A stretch of 64,000 nucleotides of DNA. Source: Oligoflexus sp. (lineage in GTDB: Bacteria > Bdellovibrionota_B > Oligoflexia > Oligoflexales > Oligoflexaceae). The stretch's first letter is position 1; the number at the start of each line of letters is the position of its first letter. The translations under genes and the position numbers were made by a program. Below the pieces are notes generated by a model, which made no database searches, had not been told where the DNA came from, and was given only the letters and a program-made list of their open reading frames with translations. Positions 42,437 through 52,337 of this stretch are shown piece by piece. The DNA is taken from positions 1 to 64,000 of the forward strand of contig JACMPP010000144.1 of NCBI GenBank assembly GCA_014377445.1. The letters run 5' to 3'.

Positions 42437-44524
42437 ATGTCTGTCATCAAGGAAGCCATAGTCGGCGACAAGACCATCCGCTTTGAATTCAATAAATTTG
42501 CTAAGCAAGCAAATGGTTCCGTTATGGTTAGCTGTGGAGACACCCAAGTCCTTGTGACAGTGTGTGCCGCTGAAGCGCCTAAAGAGGGTCAAGACTTCTT
42601 CCCCCTCAGCGTTGATTATATTGAAAAGTATTATGCCGCCGGTCGTATACCCGGCGGTTTTGTTAAGCGCGAAGGAAGATTGAGTGAGCTTGAAACTCTG
42701 ACTTCTCGCCTTATTGACCGTCCTCTACGCCCTTGCTTCCCAGAAGGTTACCTGAACGATACCCAAGTTATCGCCACAGTCATGTCCCTCGATCCCCTTC
42801 ATCATCCATCCACTCTCGCTATGGCCGGTGCCAGCGTTGCTTTGATGATCAGCGACATTCCATTTAACGGTCCAGTCGCTTCCCTTCGTATCGGCCGCAA
42901 AGATGGTAAATTTATCATCGATTCCGTGCCTGGCGATGATTCGGATCTTGAACTCGTCGTTGCAGCCACTCCTGATGCTGTTTTGATGGTTGAAGCGGCC
43001 GCCAAGTTCCTGTCTGAAGCTGAGATGATCGAAGCTATCGTTTTCGCTCAGAAATCGATGAAGCCCCTTCATGATCTTCAGCTCGAAATTCAAAAAGAAA
43101 TCGGCAAGACGAAAAAAGAACTCGTTCGCGATGCGGGCGCCGACGCTCTTTACGCTAAAGCGCAAGGCGTTGCTGGCGATCTCGTCAAAACCGCTCTCGT
43201 CATCAAAGAAAAACAAACTCGTCAAAAAGCTTTCCGCGATATCAAAGCCAAGCTCGCTGCTGAATTGAACCCTGAAAACAGCGGTTCAGTTGGCAAAGCT
43301 CTTTACGTAGCGCTCGAAAGACTTCAATACGACATCATGCGCGCCATGATCCTCGATGACAAAAAACGTATCGATGGTCGTTCGTTCACGGATATCCGCA
43401 AAATCACTTGCGAAACCAAGGTTCTTAAGAGAACTCACGGTTCGGCTTTGTTCACCCGCGGTGAAACACAAGCTCTCGCGACGATTACTCTCGGGTCTGG
43501 TGATGACGAGCAGCGTATGGACTCGATCACTCAACCTAACGCGACCAAGCAATTCATGCTGCACTACAACTTCCCTCCGTTCTCGGTTGGTGAAGCTCGT
43601 CCCCTCCGCGGTATCGGCCGTCGTGAGATCGGTCACGGTGCACTTGCTGAAAAAGCTCTTACCGCTGTTTTGCCCGCACCAGGAACCTTCAACTACACCA
43701 TTCGTTTGGTATCTGAAGTTCTTGAGTCGAACGGCTCGTCTTCGATGGCAACTGTTTGTGCCGGAACTATGGCTCTACTCGACGCCGGTGTGCCGATCAA
43801 ACAACCAGTCGCTGGTATCGCAATGGGCTTGATCATGGAAGGCAGCAAGTATGCGGTCCTTTCTGATATCCTCGGCGACGAAGATCATCTTGGCGATATG
43901 GACTTTAAAGTAACCGGTGGACAAGAAGGTATTACAGCTCTTCAAATGGACATCAAAATTGGTGGAATCTCGGCGAAGATCTTGGGCGAAGCCCTTGAGC
44001 AAGCTCGTCAAGGACGTCAATTCATTCTTCAAAAACTCATAGCAGCGATCAACGCTCCTGCTGAAATCAGTGAGTACGCTCCTCAGATCTTCCAAATGAA
44101 GATCAAAGAAGAGAAAATTCGTGACCTCATCGGACCAGGCGGCAAGACGATCAAAAAACTCGTGGCTGAACTCGGCGTAAAAATCGATATCAACGACGAC
44201 GGTATCGTCAACATCATCGCTCAAGATGGTGCGACGGCTGAACGCGCGAAACAAGCGATTCGCGGCATCACTTCTGATCCAGAAGTTGGCGCTATCTACC
44301 TTGGACTCATCAAGAAAATCGTCGACTTCGGCGCGTTTGTTGAGATCCGTCCAGGCCTAGAGGGTCTTCTGCATATTTCTCAGCTTGAGAACCGTAAAGT
44401 TGATCGCGTGACTGACATCATTCAGGAAGGCGAGCAAGTGCTCGTTAAGATCATCGATGTCGATCGCCAGGGTAAGATCAAGTTGAGCCGTAAAGAAGCT
44501 CTCGGTCAAAAACCTACTGTTTAA
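42437..44524 (+). CDS. pnp: Polynucleotide phosphorylase
   Basis: A 695-residue 3'-5' phosphorolytic exoribonuclease. Two RNase PH domains (GGFVKREGR near 85; FPPFSVGEARPLRGIGRREIGHG near 390) with the catalytic site in the second, then KH (IGPGGKTIKKL near 560) and S1 (ARGITSDPEVG to DFGAFVEIRPGLEGLLH near 620-665) RNA-binding domains. The start at 42437 follows a GGAG site; the ORF could run ten codons earlier but loses the site. Confidence 0.97.
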   Translation: MSVIKEAIVGDKTIRFEFNKFAKQANGSVMVSCGDTQVLVTVCAAEAPKEGQDFFPLSVDYIEKYYAAGRIPGGFVKREGRLSELETLTSRLIDRPLRPCFPEGYLNDTQVIATVMSLDPLHHPSTLAMAGASVALMISDIPFNGPVASLRIGRKDGKFIIDSVPGDDSDLELVVAATPDAVLMVEAAAKFLSEAEMIEAIVFAQKSMKPLHDLQLEIQKEIGKTKKELVRDAGADALYAKAQGVAGDLVKTALVIKEKQTRQKAFRDIKAKLAAELNPENSGSVGKALYVALERLQYDIMRAMILDDKKRIDGRSFTDIRKITCETKVLKRTHGSALFTRGETQALATITLGSGDDEQRMDSITQPNATKQFMLHYNFPPFSVGEARPLRGIGRREIGHGALAEKALTAVLPAPGTFNYTIRLVSEVLESNGSSSMATVCAGTMALLDAGVPIKQPVAGIAMGLIMEGSKYAVLSDILGDEDHLGDMDFKVTGGQEGITALQMDIKIGGISAKILGEALEQARQGRQFILQKLIAAINAPAEISEYAPQIFQMKIKEEKIRDLIGPGGKTIKKLVAELGVKIDINDDGIVNIIAQDGATAERAKQAIRGITSDPEVGAIYLGLIKKIVDFGAFVEIRPGLEGLLHISQLENRKVDRVTDIIQEGEQVLVKIIDVDRQGKIKLSRKEALGQKPTV

Positions 44525-44559
44525 GCTTAACTTTTGAACAGAGAGAGAAGGATTTTTTG

Positions 44560-45030
44560 ATGTTCAAACTTCGATACGCAGAAGGCTGTCAGCCAGCATA
44601 CATGACCGAGCACTCCGCAGCTGCCGACTTGGTAGCGCGTGAAGCGGCTCTTGTGCCTCCGGGCAAGGTTGTGCTCGTTCCAGCCGGCGTGTGGATCGAC
44701 AGTGTGGAGTGGGATAACGTACCCGCTGGTTTTATTCCGGAATTGCAAGTGCGCGCACGATCGGGCCTGGCCCGCAAGTCGAGCATTTCACTCGCCAACG
44801 GTATCGGTACTATCGATGCGGATTATCGGGATGAAGTCGGGGTGCTTTTGATCAATCACGGCGAGGAGGCTTTCATCATCCAACGGGGCGACCGGCTGGC
44901 TCAGATGACACTTAACCTCGTGGCCCGCATCCCTGGTCTACCGGTTGGTGGATTGAGAAGGGGTGGGTTTGGCTCCACCGCAGTTTCGAGTGCCACGTCT
45001 CCTGTTTCAGCCGCACCTCAAACTGTTTGA
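44560..45030 (+). CDS. dut: Deoxyuridine 5'-triphosphate nucleotidohydrolase
   Basis: A 156-residue trimeric dUTPase that hydrolyses dUTP to dUMP, limiting uracil in DNA. Motifs include MTEHSAAADLVA (motif 1), VRARSGLARKSSISLANGIG (motifs 2 and 3 region), DYRDEVGVLLINHG and the C-terminal GGLRRGGFGSTA P-loop-like arm. AAGGA precedes the ATG. It follows pnp by 35 bases and is probably cotranscribed. A 17-base palindrome overlaps its stop. Confidence 0.95.
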   Translation: MFKLRYAEGCQPAYMTEHSAAADLVAREAALVPPGKVVLVPAGVWIDSVEWDNVPAGFIPELQVRARSGLARKSSISLANGIGTIDADYRDEVGVLLINHGEEAFIIQRGDRLAQMTLNLVARIPGLPVGGLRRGGFGSTAVSSATSPVSAAPQTV

Positions 45031-45032
45031 GG
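45016..45032. repeat. 17-base palindrome across the dut stop codon
   Basis: CCTCAAAC-T-GTTTGAGG reads as an odd-length perfect palindrome spanning the TGA of dut. It could form an mRNA hairpin with the ends unpaired or be a protein site. No T tract follows, so it is not a usual terminator. Similar CAGTTTGAGG occurs once more at about 45129-45138. Confidence 0.4.
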
Positions 45033-45155
45033 CTAGGCAGCTCGCAGTAAGGCGACGGAGTTGACATTATTCAATCCCACAAGGGGACACATGTGAGTAA
45101 GCCGAGCGAGAATGCAACGACGCCTGAAGCAGTTTGAGGCATGGCTTGGCCCCCT

Positions 45156-46925
45156 TTAAGCTGCTGAGCTCGGGAGTAGCATGAGCTTTCCTCCCGCAGT
45201 CAGATCCAGAGCCAAGTCTACCAGCTCCTTCCCTTTCTGATTATTCCCTACTTTAAAGTACAACTGGCCCAAACACATCACGAGTGATGGTTTGTTGCCC
45301 AGTAGTACCTTTAATTGTTCGAGAAGCGAAATCGAACGATCGAAGTCTTCACTCTCATTGCAGGCTTGCGTCAAGGCTATGAGATAGCGCGAATTCTCGA
45401 CATCGACGGAAATGCTTTTTCCCAGCCAGTAAACGGCTTCGTCTGCCATTCCAATCTTGCGATAGACACTTCCAATTCCACCCATGGCTTCCGCATCATT
45501 AGGCTTCAGAGCGAGCGCCTTGCGATAGAAGGACAGGGCTTCTTCATTGGAATGTGTAAAGAGCGCGATACGAGCGAGTCCAAGATAGGCTTCGCGCTGA
45601 ACGCTTACTTCGGCTGTGCAGAGTTCAAAACAGGACATGGCATCATCGAGCAGGCTGTTTTGGAGAAGGGTTTGTCCCTTCAGGACCAGCAATCGACCGC
45701 GGTAATCACTGTGACTGCCCCAGCGGCCCATTTCCACTTCGTGAGCGACGTAGAAATCATCGATATCAAGCTTCGCCTTGGCGGTGAGGGTGGCCATCAC
45801 ATGTGCAAAATCACCGGCCAGTGGCAACTGAATCGGTTTCTCAGAAATACGGACTTTCAGGAAGTCTGAAAGACGCAGAGAGGCGTGGTTCTGAGTGTAA
45901 TTCTTTTCGACCAGGTCAATAATCTCTGTGCGATCGATCGGGTTCATCAGCACATCGCGCAGGGAAAGAGCCAGAGTATTCGGATTGGCGACTACGAATT
46001 GAGAATTGACCACAGAGGCCAGAGGATGCTTCTCGTCGACGAGAACCTTCACCCCGCAAGCCATGCCTTCCAGAATTGTAAACAGGCGTTCCGTAGCATC
46101 CTGGCCATCGCTGAGGGATACAAATAGATCGGCGGCCGACATCAAATCGATAAAGAAGGGACGGATGTCCTGCGCGACAAACATAATGGACTTGGTCATG
46201 CCGAGATCGACAGCGCGATACTTGACAGAATCTTTGTTGGCAGCGTTGCCTATGAAGAGCAGTTTTGCCCGTTCAAAAAGTGTTACGTCCAAGGCTTCGA
46301 GCATTTTAAAGGCTGCCATCAATTCAAAAGGAGCCAGATCGTCACTGAGTGGACTGACCACGAGCAGATCTTCCTGTCCAACCTTTAAATAATCACGAAA
46401 CTTGAGGCGAAGCTTGTCGTGGAAGCCAAATTTCTTAGCTTGAATCTCAGCCTGAAGTACCAGGATTTTCTCCGGGGTACAGCCCATGAACTCAAGAGTT
46501 TCGCCCACGGTTTCATCAAAAATCAAAAAGCCGCTGGCATTGTTGATGCAGTCTTGGAAGTCTTCGGATTTTTCTAAAATCGCCTGCTTCAACTCTTCTT
46601 CTTTTTGACAGAAGAGAAGGAACGGCTTCTGATGATGATAGGCGTAACGGAAAGCCTGATAAGTCGAAGCATCGAGAAGACCCGAAGCGACGATGACATC
46701 CGCCTTGGAGAGCTCATCTTCCACGCCAAGCATATAGCCTGGGAGATGATGATCCTCTATGAAGGTCTGCAAGGGAATCTCCGTGAGATAGCTTTCCGGG
46801 CTGATCCCATCGAGAAGACCGAGACCCTTGATGTCGAAATTTTCGCTAAGCGGACCGAAGACCTCTAGCAAACGAATGCTATGTTTCGCACCCATAATCA
46901 ACGCAATACTCAATTTTCTTTCCAT
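45156..46925 (-). CDS. Glycosyltransferase-like protein with C-terminal TPR repeats
   Basis: A 589-residue protein. Residues 1-370 resemble a GT4-type Rossmann pair: LFIGNAANKDSVKYRAVDLG, IMFVAQDIRPFFIDLMSAADLFVSLSD and EGMACGVKVLVDE match the C-terminal nucleotide-sugar fold (E-x7-E region degenerate). From about 400, TPR units (EALSFYRKALALKPNDAEAM, GGIGSVYRKIGMADEAVYWL) follow. Its start overlaps the end of the S41 peptidase gene by 16 bases, implying an operon. Sugar donor and acceptor are unknown; a scaffolding role is equally possible. Confidence 0.68.
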   Translation of the reverse strand: MERKLSIALIMGAKHSIRLLEVFGPLSENFDIKGLGLLDGISPESYLTEIPLQTFIEDHHLPGYMLGVEDELSKADVIVASGLLDASTYQAFRYAYHHQKPFLLFCQKEEELKQAILEKSEDFQDCINNASGFLIFDETVGETLEFMGCTPEKILVLQAEIQAKKFGFHDKLRLKFRDYLKVGQEDLLVVSPLSDDLAPFELMAAFKMLEALDVTLFERAKLLFIGNAANKDSVKYRAVDLGMTKSIMFVAQDIRPFFIDLMSAADLFVSLSDGQDATERLFTILEGMACGVKVLVDEKHPLASVVNSQFVVANPNTLALSLRDVLMNPIDRTEIIDLVEKNYTQNHASLRLSDFLKVRISEKPIQLPLAGDFAHVMATLTAKAKLDIDDFYVAHEVEMGRWGSHSDYRGRLLVLKGQTLLQNSLLDDAMSCFELCTAEVSVQREAYLGLARIALFTHSNEEALSFYRKALALKPNDAEAMGGIGSVYRKIGMADEAVYWLGKSISVDVENSRYLIALTQACNESEDFDRSISLLEQLKVLLGNKPSLVMCLGQLYFKVGNNQKGKELVDLALDLTAGGKLMLLPSSAA

Positions 46926-49450
46926 GGCCCCGTCCCTGTTAGAACATCCGACTTCGACATCCGAGCCTTTGGCGAGCTGGGAAGAGCGAAATGAGTCTTG
47001 CTTGGAAGCACATATTCGTCGCTCTCGATGAGAGCACCAAACTTGAATTCATCAGAAACAATGCTGTTGCCCGCATGTACAGCGACCAGGGCAACTTTGG
47101 ACTCGCCTGGCTTAAGATCTCCCAGGGCAACGGCTTTCGTATCAACCGTGATCTGGCGGCCGGCAAGGCTGACCAGTTTGAGTTCGACCTTATGGGCGAC
47201 GATCGCTGAGTTGTTGCGAACATTGACGCGGATTTTCGCGTTCTCGGATGGCTCCAGGATTCCGGCCTGATTCCCGCCTTCTTCGCTGACAAGACTCATG
47301 TTCATCGTGATGTCAGGCTTCTTCGTTTCGGTCAGCTCCACATAGAATTCTTTTTCGCGATTGGGGACCGGCCATCCGCTGCGGCCGAGGCCAGCACGCA
47401 TACGAACCGAACCTTCTTTGGCGCTGACCTTCATTTCAAATTTCATCGTTCCCTGAAGGGTTTGACCCGGCTCGATTTTACCGATCAAGGCCTCATTGGT
47501 ACCGAGGCTCGATTGAATCGAACTCAGGTAGACCGACAGCCGATAGATAGGCTTTTTCGAGAGATTCTTCAGTTGATAGGAAACTTCCAGCGTTTTGCCT
47601 TCTTGCATAGACATTCGCTTAGGCATTTGAACGATGAATTGAACATTCCTGTCGTCATCGGAATTCTCATTGGCTTCGCTCCAGTTGATCTTCTGATCCT
47701 TGGCGAGCCAATCCACGGCAGCTTTGTCAAAGTCGACAAGACTCTTCTTCACGAAAGCGTCGGCACTGGCTTTCCAATAGGTTGCTCTCAGACGTTCCAC
47801 CGGGAAAGGGACGCCATCACGCTTGGCGAGTTCACCGAGAAATTTGGTGGCGAATATCAGAGGGACATCAGGATCGCTGTCTTTTTTATCGGCTGGCAGA
47901 AGGTAATAGGCTTTTTGCGAACGCGATGCGCTCATGACCGTCTTGGCTTTTTCCGCATCGAGACTGTGATCGAGGAAACGCTCAGACTTGTAACGATATT
48001 CACCCAGGAGATTGAGGTTTGTTTTGTTTTTTTGTAAAGGCTGGAGCCAGATATCGGGGCTGATGCCGATATTTTGAATCGAAATACCCTTTGGCGTAAA
48101 ATAGCGGGCAATTGTGAGTTTGAGAGCTTGTTCACCTGGCAATTCAAAGACGGTCTGGACCGATCCTTTGCCAAAGCTGGGCTCACCGATCACGACCGCA
48201 CGGCCTTGATCCTTCAATGCGCCGGCTACGATTTCGCTCGCCGAGGCGGTGTCGCCGTTGGTGAGGATCGCAATGGGATAATCAAAGTGATAGAGGTTCT
48301 TCTTGGCCATATCGAATTCACGGGAGCGGCCTTGAGTGGTCAGGATTTTGCCTTCGTCGAGAAACAAATCGGCGACCTTGACCGCTTGATCGAGGAGCCC
48401 GCCTGGATTCGATCGCATGTCGAGGATGATCCCGATGATCGGTTCTTTCTTTTGCTGGGCCTTGATGAGGGCTTCGCGGAGTTCGGCAGCCGTTCGCGAG
48501 GAAAAGCTATCGATGAAGGCATAAAAGACATTGCCTTTGACCGCTGGGATCAGCTTGGATTCAACAGAATCCACCTGGATGATTTCACGAGTGAGCTGCA
48601 CATTACGAGGGGCGAGATCGCCTTCTCTGAGGAGTGAAAGTCGAACCTTTGTGCCAGGTTCGCCGCGCATGTATTGAATCAAATCGTCGAGAGTCGTCCC
48701 AAAGGTGTTTTTATCATCGATCTGCATGATGCGATCAAGCTTGGCGACACCGGCTCGTGAGGCAGGGCTTTTGGGTAAGGGCTTAACGACAGTCAGCACA
48801 TCGTCTTGCATACCGACCACAACACCGAGTCCACCGAAAGAGCCTTCGGTACCTTGACGAAGGTCCCTATATTCTTCGGAATCCAGAAGATTGCTATGAG
48901 GATCCAATCCAGCCAGCATCGCATTTACAACGAGATGAGAACCATTTTTTTCGATCTTTTTGCCTTTGGCCGAGGGCTCTGGATGGCGATCCAGAAGACG
49001 GGCAAGCTTGAGGGAGTCACGCACAAGTTCGTCAAAAGCATATTTATCGCTCAGGCGGAAACTGACAGTTTCGCCAGCTTTCGTTACGGCCCAGGTGTCC
49101 GGGTTGGGAAAACTAAGACGGACAAAGTCGCCGATTTCAAGAGCTTTAAGGGTCTCTTCCATCAACTTACGATTGCCTACACGGTCCTCGTCCACATAGT
49201 AGTTCTGGACGATGGTGAGGATCGAATCGATAAGGAGCGAATCGGAAAGCCCTGTGCTGGCTTTGCCAAGCTCGGCCCGGCGGCGTTCGCCACGTGGTCT
49301 GAGCGCAAGGTCTTTCACCGTTCCAATCGCGGAAAGCTCCGCTTTTGAGTCGATTTTCGGCACAACCCAAGCTTGAGTCGCTGCCAACAGGATGACGGAG
49401 GCGAAAGCTAATAGGATGGTTCTGAAAGTGGCTGGTTTCCAGTGCTGCAT
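46910..49450 (-). CDS. S41 C-terminal processing peptidase with PDZ and Ig-like domains
   Basis: An 846-residue exported protease. An N-terminal signal anchor (LLAFASVILLAATQAWVV) is followed by a PDZ domain near 195-270 (ASRAGVAKLDRIMQIDDKN), the S41 core with the catalytic Ser in NGDTASASE near 402 and Lys in GKGS near 427, and about 200 extra residues after the core with two beta-sandwich regions (one CARDB-like, LEPSENAKIRVNVRNNS). E. coli Prc is 682 residues. It may trim envelope proteins or lipoproteins. It overlaps the glycosyltransferase gene downstream. Confidence 0.88.
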   Translation of the reverse strand: MQHWKPATFRTILLAFASVILLAATQAWVVPKIDSKAELSAIGTVKDLALRPRGERRRAELGKASTGLSDSLLIDSILTIVQNYYVDEDRVGNRKLMEETLKALEIGDFVRLSFPNPDTWAVTKAGETVSFRLSDKYAFDELVRDSLKLARLLDRHPEPSAKGKKIEKNGSHLVVNAMLAGLDPHSNLLDSEEYRDLRQGTEGSFGGLGVVVGMQDDVLTVVKPLPKSPASRAGVAKLDRIMQIDDKNTFGTTLDDLIQYMRGEPGTKVRLSLLREGDLAPRNVQLTREIIQVDSVESKLIPAVKGNVFYAFIDSFSSRTAAELREALIKAQQKKEPIIGIILDMRSNPGGLLDQAVKVADLFLDEGKILTTQGRSREFDMAKKNLYHFDYPIAILTNGDTASASEIVAGALKDQGRAVVIGEPSFGKGSVQTVFELPGEQALKLTIARYFTPKGISIQNIGISPDIWLQPLQKNKTNLNLLGEYRYKSERFLDHSLDAEKAKTVMSASRSQKAYYLLPADKKDSDPDVPLIFATKFLGELAKRDGVPFPVERLRATYWKASADAFVKKSLVDFDKAAVDWLAKDQKINWSEANENSDDDRNVQFIVQMPKRMSMQEGKTLEVSYQLKNLSKKPIYRLSVYLSSIQSSLGTNEALIGKIEPGQTLQGTMKFEMKVSAKEGSVRMRAGLGRSGWPVPNREKEFYVELTETKKPDITMNMSLVSEEGGNQAGILEPSENAKIRVNVRNNSAIVAHKVELKLVSLAGRQITVDTKAVALGDLKPGESKVALVAVHAGNSIVSDEFKFGALIESDEYVLPSKTHFALPSSPKARMSKSDVLTGTGPWKEN

Positions 49451-49548
49451 GGTTTGTTCTCCCTACAGCCCTATCGACAACTAGGAAATTTTGTTTAGGT
49501 TCCGAGAAAATACTGCCCAGTTGGCCAGTTTTTTGGGTTAAGACAAGG

Positions 49549-49568
49549 TCTTACAATTCACTGTAAGA
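49549..49568. promoter_or_regulatory. Overlapping inverted repeats in the divergent S41/TPR promoter region
   Basis: TCTTACA-N6-TGTAAGA is a perfect 7-bp repeat; CAATTC-N7-GAATTG overlaps it. The two hairpins are mutually exclusive. They lie between the divergently transcribed S41 gene and the TPR gene, where a shared operator is possible. Confidence 0.35.
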
Positions 49569-49672
49569 ATTGCACTTTCGGAGCCCGATGCCGAAAAACC
49601 AAAATATTTCTTAACAATTTTACAAGGCCGCCGATGAGGAGCTTGAAGCCAGAGAACAGCCTCGGAGGATTT

Positions 49673-51160
49673 ATGGTCAAGGATGCCAAAAAGAAGCAAG
49701 CCGCTGATAAAACAGTTTTAACTGGGAAATTTCTACCTAGGAGAGCTGTTTTCACGGCCACTTTACTCGCTGGATTGACGTTTGGAACGGCCGCACATGC
49801 TGCGCCGAAGTCCCAAATCCTTGAAAATCAGATCTGGACGTCGAATTTGGATGACTATGAAGCACTCGAACGCTCTGCGGTTCGCATGCTCCAACTCAAT
49901 CCTGGCGCTTATGAGCACTATCTTATCGCCGAACTCTCGCTTCGCATGTTCAAACACAATCCGGCCGAGCTTCGTTATCTGAAACAAGCATCAGATATGA
50001 GCCAGCAGGCGATCGAACTCTCACCAAACAAAGAATTTGGTTATCTCGTGGCCGCCCAGGTCTTGGATTTGATGGGATACAAACAGGAAGCGACGGAGAT
50101 GCTTGCAGAGCGCCCCACCTTTAGTCAAGGTTGGCGAACCAGCTTTGTACGAGGCGTTCTCGCTTCGTCTCAGGAAGTGGATAAAGACAGCTTCAATGAT
50201 TTTGAGAAGAGTCTGAAAGCGGATCCTGCATCCGGAGAATTGGTCGGCGTCTATGTGGCGAATGGTCTTGAAGCATCGTACTCAGGCCAGGAACTCGTCA
50301 ACGCCTTGCAGAACTGGCAAAAACTCATCAACAGCAACGCAATCCAACTCAGCCTGGCCCGCGCTCTTGTTGAAGTCGGCCGAAGTGAAGAAGCCCATCA
50401 AATACTCGCAAGCGTCAACAAAAGGGAGCCCAGCTTTGATGTGAAGTATTCCGATGCTGTCCTTCTGTACTCCAAGTTGAAGAGAAGCAAAGACGCCGAG
50501 AAACTGTTCCTCGATGTCGCTGCGAATGCACCGTCCGAAGAACTCAAATTCTCTGCAAAATCTCACCTAGGCAAACTCGCTCTGCTCAAGGGTGATGGCA
50601 AACTTGCTGCGAAGTACTTTAAAGAAGTGATCGTCGGCTCGAACGAGCAATTGAAATGGATATCCTTCAGCCATAGGGCCTATAGCGAAAGCAAACAGAT
50701 GTTGGACTTCGCGATCCTGCTTGAGACTCTATCGGGAAGCCTTCCCGGGACCAGCTACCTCTATGCCTTGAAAGGCGAGGTCCTATCCGAATCTCTGGCC
50801 CTCCACGAAAAAGCTGTTGAATCCTTTGCCGCTGCGATCACTCTCGATCCAAAGCGCAGCGAATTCTACAATGGCATGGGTTTGGCTTACTATCGCATGC
50901 ATCAAAACGAAAAGGCGCTCTCGACCTTCAATCAAGCCCTCAGCATTGATCCGAAGGATGCGACAGCTCGCTACAATGAAGCCTGTGTATTGGCTTTGAT
51001 GGGTCGTGGGGATGAGGCGGTAGGCTCTCTGAAACAAGCGATTTCACTGGACGGTCGTCTGCAAACGGTCGCCTTGAAGGACAAGGATTTCGAAGGCATT
51101 CGTTCGAACGCCCAGTTCCAAACCCTCGTTCAAGACTCCAAAATCACCAAGGTGCCCTGA
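49673..51160 (+). CDS. Exported TPR-repeat protein
   Basis: A 495-residue protein with a signal peptide cleaved near AHA-AP. At least eight TPR-like helical pairs follow (YNGMGLAYYRMHQNEKALST, TFNQALSIDPKDATARYNEA). The C-terminus ends in a non-TPR tail. The start was chosen at 49673 because GGAGG is close; an upstream ATG at 49634 has a weaker site and would add 13 residues. Periplasmic TPR proteins usually scaffold envelope complexes. The function is not known. Confidence 0.72.
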   Translation: MVKDAKKKQAADKTVLTGKFLPRRAVFTATLLAGLTFGTAAHAAPKSQILENQIWTSNLDDYEALERSAVRMLQLNPGAYEHYLIAELSLRMFKHNPAELRYLKQASDMSQQAIELSPNKEFGYLVAAQVLDLMGYKQEATEMLAERPTFSQGWRTSFVRGVLASSQEVDKDSFNDFEKSLKADPASGELVGVYVANGLEASYSGQELVNALQNWQKLINSNAIQLSLARALVEVGRSEEAHQILASVNKREPSFDVKYSDAVLLYSKLKRSKDAEKLFLDVAANAPSEELKFSAKSHLGKLALLKGDGKLAAKYFKEVIVGSNEQLKWISFSHRAYSESKQMLDFAILLETLSGSLPGTSYLYALKGEVLSESLALHEKAVESFAAAITLDPKRSEFYNGMGLAYYRMHQNEKALSTFNQALSIDPKDATARYNEACVLALMGRGDEAVGSLKQAISLDGRLQTVALKDKDFEGIRSNAQFQTLVQDSKITKVP

Positions 51161-52337
51161 CCAATTTCCTCGGATAGATCAAGACCTCACTGAGACGCTC
51201 GGCAAAAGTGGAAAGCCCGGCCGACCAGTAGGGGTCTTTTATATCTAGCCCTGCTTCTAGCTTCTTATGAGCGTTCAGCTCACCTAGAATCAAATCGATC
51301 GGTAAATCCGTATAATTGTATTCATAGCCAGGCTGCTTCCACTGGAAGGCGTCGCCGCCCAAGTCCATGGCTGCGCGCATAACGGCGAGGCCCAGCGAGA
51401 AGGTTTCGATGCGTTTGGCATCGACGACGTGGATATGTACGCCCCGGCAGGTCTCGCCTTGCCATTTCTGCGAAGTGGGTTGGAATTCTGCAGGTCGTAG
51501 AAACACAGCATCGCTTTTGATGTAATGCTGAATCTGTTTCGCATAAGCTTCCGGATCGCGGATATAAGGAGCACCCACAAATTGGAAGGGAAGTCCCGTG
51601 CCGCGTCCCTCAGAGAGATTACAGCCTTCCAGCATAACCGTTGCTGGATAAACATAGATGGAATCAATCGTCGGCAGGTTGGGAGAAGTCAAAATCCAGT
51701 GCTTATAGATATCCGACCAGTATTCTTTGCCAGACCAACCCTCCATCTTCACGATTTCCATGTTCGCGTTGATAGATTGATTGAAGAGCAAGGCAGCTTC
51801 CGCAGAGGTCAATGCGTGACGCATCGGGATCTCGTATTCGCCGACAAAAGATTTGGCCTTGAGATCGAGAATGCGACCTTCAATCTGCCTTCCACCCATA
51901 GGGTTGGGACGATCGAGGATCACTACGCGTTTACCAAGTCTCTGCGCCGCGCGAAGACAAGCCGCAACGGTGTATTTGAAGGTGTAGACCCGACAACCGG
52001 TAATCTGCAGATCGACCACGATGGTATCCACGTTCTCAAGCATCGAGTCTTTCGGCTCGCGTGTTTCAGAATAGAGGCTGTACACCGGCAGGCCGAAAGG
52101 CCCTGCATTGTGAGCGGTTTCGATCATATTGTCTTGAACGGTCGCGTGGAATCCATGCTGGGGGCCGAAAAAGGCAACAAGCCTTTCGCCCAGTAACTCA
52201 CGAAGGAGGACCCACGACGGTTTGAACTCAGGCGTGAGAGACGCCTGATTCCCTAGAAAAGCGCAACGTCCCCACTCTTTGGCCAGATGAGGATTCAATG
52301 CGAGTCGTTCAATTCCAAGCTTCACGGGTTGCCTCAC
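51144..52337 (-). CDS. DUF1343/NamZ-family exo-beta-N-acetylmuramidase
   Basis: A 397-residue protein of the DUF1343 family, some members of which (NamZ) release MurNAc from the non-reducing end of peptidoglycan fragments. VAFFGPQHGFHATVQDNM, DLQITGCRVYTFKYT and the late GRGTGLPFQFVGAP are family motifs. No lipobox or clear signal peptide is seen, so it may act in the cytoplasm or the start may be longer. It is coupled (4-base overlap) to a small gene upstream and its end overlaps the convergent TPR gene by 17 bases. Confidence 0.82.
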   Translation of the reverse strand: MRQPVKLGIERLALNPHLAKEWGRCAFLGNQASLTPEFKPSWVLLRELLGERLVAFFGPQHGFHATVQDNMIETAHNAGPFGLPVYSLYSETREPKDSMLENVDTIVVDLQITGCRVYTFKYTVAACLRAAQRLGKRVVILDRPNPMGGRQIEGRILDLKAKSFVGEYEIPMRHALTSAEAALLFNQSINANMEIVKMEGWSGKEYWSDIYKHWILTSPNLPTIDSIYVYPATVMLEGCNLSEGRGTGLPFQFVGAPYIRDPEAYAKQIQHYIKSDAVFLRPAEFQPTSQKWQGETCRGVHIHVVDAKRIETFSLGLAVMRAAMDLGGDAFQWKQPGYEYNYTDLPIDLILGELNAHKKLEAGLDIKDPYWSAGLSTFAERLSEVLIYPRKLVRAPW

